Assembly (NCBI GenBank): GCA_052389555.1
Contig: JBQTHV010000118.1
Location: forward strand, 1-14,125
DNA length: 14,125 bases
Source of the DNA: JABFSM01 sp052389555
GTDB lineage: Bacteria; Gemmatimonadota; Gemmatimonadetes; Gemmatimonadales; GWC2-71-9
Direction of reading: 5' to 3'
This document shows positions 5,962 through 12,672 of the stretch, piece by piece. The first letter of the stretch is position 1. Each line of letters begins with the position of its first letter. A model generated the notes under the pieces. That model was not told the DNA's origin and ran no database searches. It saw only the letters and a program-made list of their open reading frames with translations. Made by a program: the position numbers and the translations under genes.

Positions 5962-7230
5962 GTGACCCGTCCCCTCGTCCTTCTGGTTCAGGCTCTGGTG
6001 CTCCTGGTCGCACCGGCGCCGGTCAAACCCGAGGCTTCGCCGCAGGGGACGGCGTTCGCTCGCCTGATCGAGCAGCTCTCCGAGCCGGGCGGTTATTTCG
6101 ACAGTGACAACCTGGTCTCCAACGAAACCTCGTACCTCCACGTCCTGCCCGCATTGCGTACCCTCGGGGTCAGGGGCGGCGCGTACCTCGGCGTCGGGCC
6201 CGAGCAGAGTTTCTCCTACATCGCGGAGATCAAGCCGGAGCTCGCGATTCTCATCGATATCCGGCGGGACAATCTCCTGCTCCATCTCCTCTTCAAGGCG
6301 ATGTTCGAGACCGCCCGCAACCGGATGGAGTACCTCTGCCTGCTCTATGGGCGGCCTGCGCCCCAGGTGCTCGCGAAGTGGGCCGGCCAGCCGTTGGAGG
6401 ACATTCTCACCTATCTCGACATCACACCGGGCGATCCGGCGGTGCACGCCCGGAACCATGCCGCGCTGATGGAGCGGGTGACCAGGGTCGGCTACGCGCT
6501 GGCCGATTCGGATCGCGCGACGCTGCGGCGCTTCCACGACGAGTTCTACCAGGTGGGGCTTGATATCACCTTCACGAGTCGAGGTCGCCCGCCGCGACCC
6601 GGCTATCCCACTGAGCGCCAGCTCTACCTCGCCACCGACCTCGACGGCAACCGGGGAAGCTACCTCTCGACCGAAGAGCGGTTCCGAACCATCCAGAATC
6701 TTCACCGCCTCGACCGCATCGTGCCGGCGGTGGGCGATCTCTCGGGACCGGGCGCAGTGAAGGCGATCGCGAAGTATCTCCGGGAGCGGAACCTCTCGGT
6801 TTCGGCCTTCTATGTCTCAAACGTCGAGATGTACCTGTTCCGCGCGGGAACGTTTCCGCGGTTCGCCGAGAATGTGCGGGCGCTGCCGGCCGCCGATCCC
6901 AGCGTCCTGATCCGGAGCTATTTCGGGCGAGGTATGTGGAACTCGGGCGGGTCGGTCGCGCCGTTCCCGGTGCCGGCGGCCGGTCACCTGAGTGCCCAGC
7001 AACTCCAAACGTTCGGGGCCTTCCTGGAGATCACCGCGCAGCCGGAGCAGGTGACGTACTGGGACATCCTGACCGGCGGGGTCGTCGATCTCCGCACCGG
7101 CAAGCCTCCGCTCCGCCAGCAGCGCCGCCGCTGGGTTAGGAGCGGGCGGGGTCCCGCGGAATGGCCGGCCGTCCGGCCGTCCTGCCGACCGGCCGTCCTG
7201 CCCTCCAGCCGTCCAGCCGTCCTGTCGTGA
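5962..7230 (+). CDS. Exported conserved protein of unknown function (LIC_10091-like)
   Basis: The function is not known. The 422-residue product starts with a hydrophobic signal-like segment (residues 5-17, LVLLVQALVLLVAP). The core has FDSDNLVSNETSYLHV (46-61), YLGVGPEQSFSYIAEI (75-90), ILIDIRRDNLLLHLLFKA (96-113), YLATDLDGNRGSYLS and VGDLSGPGA. From memory this pattern belongs to the family annotated as LIC_10091 / a DUF; the GVGPEQSFSYIA ... IDIRRDN spacing looks like a nucleotide- or SAM-binding methyltransferase fold, but that is inference. The GTG start has GGAGAGG 4 nt upstream. Residues 401-422 are an octamer-encoded tail (WPAVRPSCRPAVLPSS...) with no likeness to the rest. The TGA overlaps a possible GTG start (7227) of the rhomboid gene by 4 bp, so the two are probably one transcript. 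Confidence 0.72.
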   Translation: MTRPLVLLVQALVLLVAPAPVKPEASPQGTAFARLIEQLSEPGGYFDSDNLVSNETSYLHVLPALRTLGVRGGAYLGVGPEQSFSYIAEIKPELAILIDIRRDNLLLHLLFKAMFETARNRMEYLCLLYGRPAPQVLAKWAGQPLEDILTYLDITPGDPAVHARNHAALMERVTRVGYALADSDRATLRRFHDEFYQVGLDITFTSRGRPPRPGYPTERQLYLATDLDGNRGSYLSTEERFRTIQNLHRLDRIVPAVGDLSGPGAVKAIAKYLRERNLSVSAFYVSNVEMYLFRAGTFPRFAENVRALPAADPSVLIRSYFGRGMWNSGGSVAPFPVPAAGHLSAQQLQTFGAFLEITAQPEQVTYWDILTGGVVDLRTGKPPLRQQRRRWVRSGRGPAEWPAVRPSCRPAVLPSSRPAVLS

Positions 7231-7997
7231 CCCGGTGGGGTTGGGCTCTCCGGCTGATCCTGGCGAACGTTGTCGTCTTCATCCTCATGGAAGCGATGCG
7301 GGGATGGCTCGAGCAGTTGGTACTCGTGCCGGTCGAGGCGTGGAAGCGGCCCTGGACGCTGATCACCTATCAGTTTCTGCACGGCGGGTTCGGTCACATC
7401 TTCTTCAACATGCTGTCGCTCTTCTTCTTCGGCCCGCGGCTGGAAAGTCGGCTTGGCAGTGGCTCCTTCCTTGGGCTCTATTTCACGAGCGGCGTGATGG
7501 GAGGGCTGCTCTCGCTCGCTCTGGCCCCGAACGCGGCGGTCATCGGCGCGTCGGCGGCGGTGTTCGGCGTGATGCTGGGCTACGCGTGGTTCTGGCCCCG
7601 GGACCAGATCCTCATTTGGGGGATTATTCCGATCGAAGCCCGCTGGCTCATCCTGCTGATGACCGCGATTTCGCTCTGGAGCGGTTTCAGCGGCAGCGGC
7701 GGGAACGTGGCCCACTTCGCGCACCTGGGCGGGTTCCTCGGCGGGTTCCTCTTTCTCAAGTTGATGGCGGTTCGATCGCCGAGCGCCCGGTTCCGGCGGA
7801 TGTCACGCCCACCCGCGCCGAGGCTGGAAACGCCCAACGGGGCCCTCGAGCGGTGGAAGAAGATCAAGCGGGATCAAATGCATGAGGTGAATCGCGACGA
7901 GCTCGACCGGATTCTCGACAAGATCAGCGCGCAGGGTATCGGGAGTCTCACCCCGGCCGAACGGGAGTTTCTGGATCGGTTCAGTGCAAGGCACTGA
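7161..7997 (+). CDS. Rhomboid family intramembrane serine protease with C-terminal cytoplasmic tail
   Basis: Cleaves transmembrane substrates inside the inner membrane. Counted from the ATG at 7161 the 278-residue product shows a first span at ~29-44, LITYQFLHGGFGHIFFNMLS (67-86) with the H74/H79/N83 pattern, the catalytic serine S131 in GASAAVFG, and the catalytic histidine H188 in AHFAHLGGFLGG. About 75 soluble residues follow, ending in DELDRILDKISAQGIGSLT and PAEREFLDRF, the small C-terminal helical domain common in bacterial rhomboids (DUF6576-like). Residues 3-22 are encoded by the octamer array. The GTG at 7227 (V23, giving VTRWGWALRL) makes a GTGA overlap with the upstream stop and is perhaps the true start; neither start has a Shine-Dalgarno. 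Substrates are unknown. The neighbouring exported protein is a candidate partner only by position. Confidence 0.92.
   Translation: MAGRPAVLPTGRPALQPSSRPVVTRWGWALRLILANVVVFILMEAMRGWLEQLVLVPVEAWKRPWTLITYQFLHGGFGHIFFNMLSLFFFGPRLESRLGSGSFLGLYFTSGVMGGLLSLALAPNAAVIGASAAVFGVMLGYAWFWPRDQILIWGIIPIEARWLILLMTAISLWSGFSGSGGNVAHFAHLGGFLGGFLFLKLMAVRSPSARFRRMSRPPAPRLETPNGALERWKKIKRDQMHEVNRDELDRILDKISAQGIGSLTPAEREFLDRFSARH
7169..7224 (+). repeat. Octamer tandem array 3 (seven CCGTCCNG-type units)
   Basis: Units are CCGTCCGG, CCGTCCTG, CCGACCGG, CCGTCCTG, CCCTCCAG, CCGTCCAG, CCGTCCTG with no phase slip. It lies where two genes meet and is read in two frames: as the C-terminal tail of the LIC_10091-like protein and as the N-terminus of the longer rhomboid form. 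Confidence 0.88.
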
Positions 7998-8000
7998 GGA

Positions 8001-8106
8001 GGCTATTGGCTATTGGCTATGGGCTATTGGTTGATCAGTGAGGGGTTGATCTCGTCTACGAAGCTCCGCACCTCGAGGATCAACCAATAGCCAATAGCCA
8101 ATAGCC
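8001..8106. repeat. Inverted heptamer arrays (GGCTATT) forming a long hairpin between convergent genes; likely two-way terminator
   Basis: Left arm: GGCTATT, GGCTATT, GGCTATG, GGCTATT, then GGTTGATC (8001-8036). Right arm: GATCAACC followed by AATAGCC-type units (8078-8106). Positions 8008-8036 pair with 8078-8106 over 29 bp with one mismatch, around a 41-nt loop. The left arm begins 3 nt after the rhomboid stop; the right arm ends at the sulfurtransferase stop. Position and symmetry suggest a transcription stop for both strands, though there is no T-run. Confidence 0.75.
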
Positions 8107-9033
8107 CTAGGGCCTGCGCCCCGCCTCTACGGGCAGCTCCCCGCGTTTCGCCCAGTCCTGAAACGACCCATCGTAAAGCCGCGCCGGAACACCCACGAGC
8201 CGCGCCGCGAACCACACGACAGTCGCTTGCTGCCCGATGTGGCAGTAGGTCACGACGGTCTGGTTCTCGCTGACGCCGGCCTCGGCGAACTGGGCTTTGA
8301 GAAGGGAAACCGGCCGGAATCGGCCGGTGGAATCCAGCACGGCCTGGAACGGGAAACTGGCCGCACCGGGAATGTGACCATTGCGGCCCTGGCCGGTTTC
8401 CCGGCCGTGGTAGAACGAGGTATCGCGGGCATCCACGATCCGCACCCGCGAGTCTCGCAGGCGAGCGGATACATAACCCGCATCGACGACCAGCACCGAG
8501 TCGGGCCGTGGGGTAAACTTCCCCGCGGAAACCCTGGGCGCCTCGGTGCTGAGCGGCCGCCCCTCCGCCTTCCAGGCAGCCAACCCGCCGTCCAGGATCG
8601 AGCCGCGTCCCCGCAAACCGGCGTACTCGAGTGTGAAGAGCGCCCGAGTCGCGGCGGACACGGCCTGGCCGGCTACATATACGACCACCCGGGACTCGTC
8701 CGAGATACCGCGCGCCTCGAACGCCGAATCGAGCACCGCGAGCGCCGGGAGCTCCAGAAAGAGCTGGCCCTCGAGTCGCGGAGTGGACCACTCGGTCGTG
8801 GGGGCGAGGAACTGGGCGCCGGGAATGTGGCCGGCGTCGTACCCCGCGCGATCACCCACCTGGAAGATGACCAGGCGCGGATCGGGGAGCCGCCCGGCGA
8901 GCCACGCGGTCGTCACCACGAGCGGCTGCTGATCCGGTTCGGGACGACTCGGCTGCGGGTTAGGCTCCTGCGCGCCAACGCTGCCTGCCCAGACCACGCC
9001 CGCCAGAGCGACCAGACCGGCGCGCCCAATCAT
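8107..9033 (-). CDS. Exported sulfurtransferase with two rhodanese domains
   Basis: Likely transfers sulfane sulfur from thiosulfate or a thiol donor to cyanide or another acceptor in the periplasm. The 308-residue product has a signal peptide (MIGRAGLVALAGVVWAGSVGA, cut before Q22). The first rhodanese domain (~36-160) has DRAGYDAGHIPGA and DGGLAAWKAEGRP but carries VAGQA where the catalytic loop would be, with no cysteine, so it is inactive. The second (~178-302) has DARDTSFYHG, GHIPGAASFPF and the loop VTYCHIGQQA with nucleophile C264, then YDGSFQDWAKRGELPVE. The loop CHIGQQA differs from the classic CRKGVT (thiosulfate) and CGSGVTA (mercaptopyruvate) loops, so the donor cannot be named. 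The ATG overlaps the preceding propeller gene's TGA by 4 bp. It is the last gene of a three-gene operon. Confidence 0.92.
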   Translation of the reverse strand: MIGRAGLVALAGVVWAGSVGAQEPNPQPSRPEPDQQPLVVTTAWLAGRLPDPRLVIFQVGDRAGYDAGHIPGAQFLAPTTEWSTPRLEGQLFLELPALAVLDSAFEARGISDESRVVVYVAGQAVSAATRALFTLEYAGLRGRGSILDGGLAAWKAEGRPLSTEAPRVSAGKFTPRPDSVLVVDAGYVSARLRDSRVRIVDARDTSFYHGRETGQGRNGHIPGAASFPFQAVLDSTGRFRPVSLLKAQFAEAGVSENQTVVTYCHIGQQATVVWFAARLVGVPARLYDGSFQDWAKRGELPVEAGRRP

Positions 9034-10556
9034 GGCGGGGGCGCCAGGTCGCCGGCGGCGGTGAGCTTGATCACGAACCCATCCGCCTCGCCGACGCTGT
9101 TCAGGATGAACGCCGTCGAGCCGGGGTCGAAGTCGGGATTGCCGTAGAACGGGCCGGTCAGGATGACGTTGCCGGCGGGGTCGAGGCCAACCGAGGCCAC
9201 CCCGTTCAAGCGCCCTGTGAGCGCGGTGGATTCGCCGAACTGGTTCACCCAGACCAGCCCGCCGTCGGGCGCGTAGCGGGCGGCAAAGCCATCGGTTACC
9301 CCTTGCCTGCCGAAGCTGGTGCGATTGCGACTTGCCGGTGGCGTGTCGAAATCGATCGAGCCGGAGAATGACCCGACCACCAGCGTGGTGCCGTTGGCAT
9401 CCACCAGGGCCCGGGCACCGGTGACCCCGCCGGTGCCGCCCGCGGTGGCCACCGAGAGCAAGACGCCGCTCGCGTCGTAGCGGGCCAGGAAGAGATCCCG
9501 ATCGCCGCGACTGGTCCGTGCGACGATCGCCGCCCCGGGCTCGAAATCCACCGAGCCGGAGAACTTGCCGAGGATCGCCAGGCCGTCCTGCCGATCGAGC
9601 GCGAGCCCTCCGAGCGCGACCGCTTCGTCGGCGGGACTGCCGAAGGTCCTAACCCGCTCGAGCAATCCGCCAGCCGCATAGTAGGCGATGAACCCGTCCG
9701 CACCGCCCAGGGACGTCACCGTACCAGGCGCGCCGCCCAGCCGGGCGAATTCGCCGGTGCTCCGGAAGGTGCCCGTGACCACGAGCGTTCCCGTTGAGGT
9801 TACCGCGATGCCCTGGACCGCATCGGCCTGAGGGCCGCCGATCGGGAGAACGCCCCGGACCTCGCCGTCGGGAAGGAGCGCCAGCACGAACCCGTCGCTT
9901 TCGCCGTTGCTCTGGACTTGAATCCCGCCGGCGGGAAACGCGTGGGCCAGGCCGTTGAATACCCCGCCTGCATACGCATTGCCGGCGGCGTCCACGGCGA
10001 CGGACGTCACCTCATCCAGGCCGGCACCGCCGAATCGGCGCGCCCAGATGAGCGTCCCCGAGGCGTTGTATTTCGCGATGAAGCCGTCTTCGCCGCCCAC
10101 GCTGTTGAGGAGCGACCCGCTTCCGGTGAGGCCGAACATCGCGACGCCCTCGAAGCCGCCGCCCACGTAGAGATTGCCCGCGGCGTCCTGTGCCAGTGCC
10201 GTAACCCGCACGTCGCGAGTGCCGCCGAACCGCAAGCCCCAGACCAGCGCGCCCGCCGCGGTGTACCGCGCGAGAAAGCCGTCGGTCCCGCCCTGGCTGG
10301 TGAGAATGGTGGCGCCCGCCGGGTCGAGACCGATGGACTGGGTGAACGTGCCGGCCAGCGCGAAGCCTCCCGCCGGATCGATCACGATCGCGCTGGGGAG
10401 GTCAGTGCCGCTGCCGCCGAAACGCATCGCGAGCGAGGGGGTAAACGGGGTGGGAGGCTGCCCGGTGCCGGGCCGCTCGCCCGGGATCGGGAAGTTGAAG
10501 AGCTCGCCCTCACAGCCGAGCGCAAGAATCAGCACTGCCCAGGAGAGCCGCCGCAT
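9030..10556 (-). CDS. Lipoprotein with seven-bladed beta-propeller (SBBP-type repeats)
   Basis: Surface or periplasmic lipoprotein of unknown ligand. The 508-residue product has a lipobox LALGC with C15 as the lipidated residue, then a P/G-rich linker to ~43. The rest is a repeat of ~65 residues of the form DGFxAxYxxxGxLxWxxxFGG...DxxGNxYxxGxFxGxxxF. I count a starting half (MRFGGSGTDLPSAIVID), six full repeats beginning GGTDGFLARY, GGEDGFIAKY, GESDGFVLAL, GGADGFIAYY, RDLFLARY and VTDGFAARY, and a final strand GEADGFVIKL that would close the first blade, giving seven blades. This is typical of SBBP (beta-propeller repeat) proteins. The ATG is 9 nt after the peptidase stop, and a TAGACT box 6 nt upstream might give a separate leaderless transcript. 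Binding or scaffold roles are inference. Confidence 0.85.
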   Translation of the reverse strand: MRRLSWAVLILALGCEGELFNFPIPGERPGTGQPPTPFTPSLAMRFGGSGTDLPSAIVIDPAGGFALAGTFTQSIGLDPAGATILTSQGGTDGFLARYTAAGALVWGLRFGGTRDVRVTALAQDAAGNLYVGGGFEGVAMFGLTGSGSLLNSVGGEDGFIAKYNASGTLIWARRFGGAGLDEVTSVAVDAAGNAYAGGVFNGLAHAFPAGGIQVQSNGESDGFVLALLPDGEVRGVLPIGGPQADAVQGIAVTSTGTLVVTGTFRSTGEFARLGGAPGTVTSLGGADGFIAYYAAGGLLERVRTFGSPADEAVALGGLALDRQDGLAILGKFSGSVDFEPGAAIVARTSRGDRDLFLARYDASGVLLSVATAGGTGGVTGARALVDANGTTLVVGSFSGSIDFDTPPASRNRTSFGRQGVTDGFAARYAPDGGLVWVNQFGESTALTGRLNGVASVGLDPAGNVILTGPFYGNPDFDPGSTAFILNSVGEADGFVIKLTAAGDLAPPP

Positions 10557-10562
10557 TGGGGT

Positions 10563-10568
10563 AGTCTA
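10563..10568 (-). promoter_or_regulatory. -10-like box TAGACT just before the propeller lipoprotein gene
   Basis: On the minus strand TAGACT overlaps the stop of the peptidase gene and ends 6 nt before the propeller ATG, the same spacing as at the MbfA start. It could allow leaderless expression in addition to read-through. No -35 is recognised and the match may be chance. Confidence 0.22.
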
Positions 10569-11690
10569 GCGAGTCTCGCCTCGGTGGGCCAGAATGCGCT
10601 TCACGTCCTCGAGGGGAATCGCCTCGACCTGGTTGCCGTTGCCGGCCACCGTGGTCGCCATGAAGAGGGCGTTGTAGATCGCTTCCTCGGTCGCTTCGAC
10701 CACGGCCTGGAAGAGCGGGTTCATCTGGTCGTTGCCGAGCTCGGTGGGGGAGAGCCGTTCGGCGCCGCGGGTCCGGCGCACCTCGTGGCTCGTGGAGAAG
10801 GCGATCACGTAATCCCCCGACCCGTTGGCGGCCGAGGAGCCGGTACGGCCGAGTCCCATCATCGCGCGAGAAGCGAGCCGGCGGAGGTTTCGGTCGGAGA
10901 GCGGGGCATCGGTCGCGACGACGATGATGATGGAGCCGTCGCCCCCGCGCCCCCGCGCACCGCGGGTTAGGCCGTTCCGGCCCAATGCCCGTCCGACCGG
11001 AACGCCCAGGATGGTGAGATCGCCGCCGTGGTTGGCCTGCACCAGCACGCCCGCCGTGAATCCCGTCGTGCCGGCGCGGCGCGAGGCGGTCCCGATTCCG
11101 CCTTTCCAGCCGTAGGCGATCGTGCCGGTGCCGGCGCCCACGCTGCCTTCGGCCACCGCCCCGGTGTCGGCGGCGGCGAGCGCCGCACGCACCGCTTCCG
11201 GCCCGATCGGCCGGGAGCGGATCGCGCTTAAGGTGCCGTCATTGGTCTCGGCGACCAGCGGGTTAATCGACCGCACGTTGTTCATGCCCGGCTGCTCGAG
11301 CATCCAGCCGACCAGCGCGTCGGCTGCTCGCCAGACGCACAGGGTGCAGGTGAGCAGGATGGGGGATTCGAGCTCGCCCAGCTCGTTGACCTGGGTCGAG
11401 CCAAGCAGCTTGCCGAAGCCGTTGCCCACATGGACCGCCGCCGGCACGCGGTCGAGAAACAGATTCCCGCCGTGGGGAAAGATGGCGGTGACGCCGGTGC
11501 GCACCGAATCGCCCAGCCTGACCGTGGCGTGGCCCACCCGCACGCCGGGGACGTCGGTGATCGCATTGTGGGGACCGGGCTGATACAGGCCCGGCGCGAC
11601 ACCGATCGCGCGGGCGCGGGCGCGCTCCTGGGCGGTAAGGACGGCGGGCAGTGCAACCAGGAGTGGCAAGAGGGCAAAGGGGAGGCGCAT
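10566..11690 (-). CDS. Exported P1 family peptidase (DmpA/BapA-like N-terminal nucleophile aminopeptidase)
   Basis: Family members remove N-terminal residues, often D-amino acids or beta-alanine, after self-cleavage into two chains. The product is 374 residues with a signal peptide (MRLPFALLPLLVALPAVLTA, cut before Q21). Family motifs seen: HNAITDVPGVRVGHAT (41-56), TAIFPHGGN (68-76), VHVGNGFGKLLGSTQVNELG (86-105), VAETNDG, EGSVGAGTGTIAYGWKGGIG (181-200), VLVQANHGG (215-223), GSIIIVVATDAPL (252-264) and RTGSSAANGSGDYVIAFST (282-300). Self-cleavage is expected between G252 and S253. The export signal sets it apart from cytoplasmic members. I chose the start at 11690 because a TATACT box at 11721-11726 would begin the mRNA ~24 nt upstream; an in-frame extension to 11774 would run through that promoter. 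It is the first gene of the operon with the propeller and sulfurtransferase. Confidence 0.93.
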   Translation of the reverse strand: MRLPFALLPLLVALPAVLTAQERARARAIGVAPGLYQPGPHNAITDVPGVRVGHATVRLGDSVRTGVTAIFPHGGNLFLDRVPAAVHVGNGFGKLLGSTQVNELGELESPILLTCTLCVWRAADALVGWMLEQPGMNNVRSINPLVAETNDGTLSAIRSRPIGPEAVRAALAAADTGAVAEGSVGAGTGTIAYGWKGGIGTASRRAGTTGFTAGVLVQANHGGDLTILGVPVGRALGRNGLTRGARGRGGDGSIIIVVATDAPLSDRNLRRLASRAMMGLGRTGSSAANGSGDYVIAFSTSHEVRRTRGAERLSPTELGNDQMNPLFQAVVEATEEAIYNALFMATTVAGNGNQVEAIPLEDVKRILAHRGETR

Positions 11691-11720
11691 TGGGCGTTGC
11701 CGGGTCTGGGTGCCTGGCGG

Positions 11721-11726
11721 AGTATA
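11721..11726 (-). promoter_or_regulatory. -10 box TATACT of the peptidase-propeller-sulfurtransferase operon
   Basis: TATACT on the minus strand is close to the sigma-70 consensus. AGGACA 16 bp further upstream is a partial -35 (4 of 6). The start point would fall near 11714, giving a ~24-nt leader for the ATG at 11690. Confidence 0.5.
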
Positions 11727-11791
11727 GCAGAATCCGGCATGATGTCCTATGAATCGAGCGGGCCGGACACTCATTTGCGTACGGGCCCTGA

Positions 11792-12307
11792 ATGACCGAT
11801 GCCGACCTCAAGCTGGCGCTCGAGCGCGAGCACAGTGCCGCCTTCGGGTGGGCGCTTCGCTGCTGCGAGGACCGACCGGAGGAAGCCGAGGACGTCCTGC
11901 AAGTCGCCTACGAGCGGATCCTCGATGGACGGGCCCGGTTCAATGGGGATTCGAGTTTCCGAACCTGGCTCTTCGGGGTGGTGCGCCGAATCGCGCTGGA
12001 GCAGCGCCGCCGCAACTGGCTTCGGCTTGCTCGACTGCGACATTGGTCCGTCAGGAGTGGGTACCGGGAACCCGCGGCCGAGGCCGACACCTCACTGGAA
12101 GAACGCGAGCGGGCCGAACGGCTTCGGGCGGCGCTGGGTCAGCTCTCCCGGCGACAGCAGGAGATCATGCACCTCGTCTTCTACCAGGAGCTGAGCGTGG
12201 AGCAAGCCGCCAATGTGCTGGGTATCCCGATCGGCACGGCGCGGACCCATTACGACCGAGGTAAGCGCCGGTTGCGCTCGTTGCTCGGCGGCAAGGAGTC
12301 GCTGTGA
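11792..12307 (+). CDS. ECF-type RNA polymerase sigma factor (possible CnrH-like metal-response sigma)
   Basis: This 171-residue sigma factor has region 2 as ALRCCEDRPEEAEDVLQVAY, ERILDGRARFNGDSSFRTWL and FGVVRRIALEQRRR, and region 4 as ALGQLSRRQQEIMHLVFYQE, LSVEQAANVLGIPIGTARTH and YDRGKRRLRSLL. A charged linker, EPAAEADTSLEERERAERLR, separates them. The downstream GTG of a one-span membrane protein overlaps the stop (GTGA, 12304-12307), and a His-rich periplasmic protein and multicopper oxidase follow. The arrangement recalls CnrH with CnrY and CnrX, so control by periplasmic metal is likely but inferred. It diverges from the peptidase operon across 101 bp. A TATGAAT at 11748-11754 could be its -10; no -35 or Shine-Dalgarno stands out. 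Confidence 0.9.
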   Translation: MTDADLKLALEREHSAAFGWALRCCEDRPEEAEDVLQVAYERILDGRARFNGDSSFRTWLFGVVRRIALEQRRRNWLRLARLRHWSVRSGYREPAAEADTSLEERERAERLRAALGQLSRRQQEIMHLVFYQELSVEQAANVLGIPIGTARTHYDRGKRRLRSLLGGKESL

Positions 12308-12672
12308 CAGAATCTCGGGAGGACCGGGAGATCAGGGTTGCGTTCGAGGCGCTTCGCCAGGTCGACCGAGGGCAGGCCCCCGAGTTTCAGCGAATTCTGG
12401 GCCCGCGGCCACCATTCCATGGCCAGCCGGGGAAACGGATCTGGTTTGTGCTGGCGGGCTCGGTCGCGGTATTCGCACTGCTGTGGCTCCTGTTCGATCA
12501 GAGGCTCCCGGGTCGGAAGACCCAACGCTTCGAGCAGACCGCCGCCCTGTTGTCGGACTCCCTGCTCCAGTTCATTCCCCAGCCCGGCTTAGCATCACCC
12601 GGTTCGCCACTCCGGGCGCTGGATCCCGGCGAGCCACTTGGTCCCTCCCTGGAAAGGAGTCTCCCCCAATGA
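12304..12672 (+). CDS. Small one-span membrane protein, probable anti-sigma factor (CnrY-like position)
   Basis: No family was recognised by motif. The 122-residue product has a charged cytoplasmic N-terminus of ~44 residues (EDREIRVAFEALRQVDRGQ), one membrane span at ~46-65 (IWFVLAGSVAVFALLWLLF) and a ~55-residue proline-rich outer part. There is no HxxxCxxC zinc motif, unlike the anti-sigma factor at 3351-3962. A short N-terminal helical piece plus one span is also how CnrY-type anti-sigma factors look, and the gene is wedged between an ECF sigma factor and a CpxP/CnrX-like protein, with overlaps at both ends (GTGA 12304-12307; ATGA 12669-12672). That makes an anti-sigma role the best guess. 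The start is the GTG in the overlap. Nothing marks it as broken. Confidence 0.7.
   Translation: MTESREDREIRVAFEALRQVDRGQAPEFQRILGPRPPFHGQPGKRIWFVLAGSVAVFALLWLLFDQRLPGRKTQRFEQTAALLSDSLLQFIPQPGLASPGSPLRALDPGEPLGPSLERSLPQ

Noticed and set aside
5710..6705. Minus-strand frame of ~331 codons across the MbfA/LIC_10091 spacer
   Set aside because: It runs through the intergenic heptamers and antisense of the conserved core; no motifs.
4629..7224. Octamer arrays as a CRISPR or transposon end
   Set aside because: Units are contiguous 8-mers with no unique spacers, no cas genes, no target-site duplications and no transposase nearby.
9918..10970. Plus-strand frame of ~350 codons opposite the propeller and peptidase genes
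   Set aside because: It crosses the junction of two well-supported minus-strand genes and its composition only mirrors their codon bias.
12213..12668. In-frame upstream extension of the His-rich periplasmic protein to 12213
   Set aside because: It would overlap the sigma factor and the one-span protein in another frame and bury the signal peptide; the strong ribosome site and ATGA overlap fix the start at 12669.
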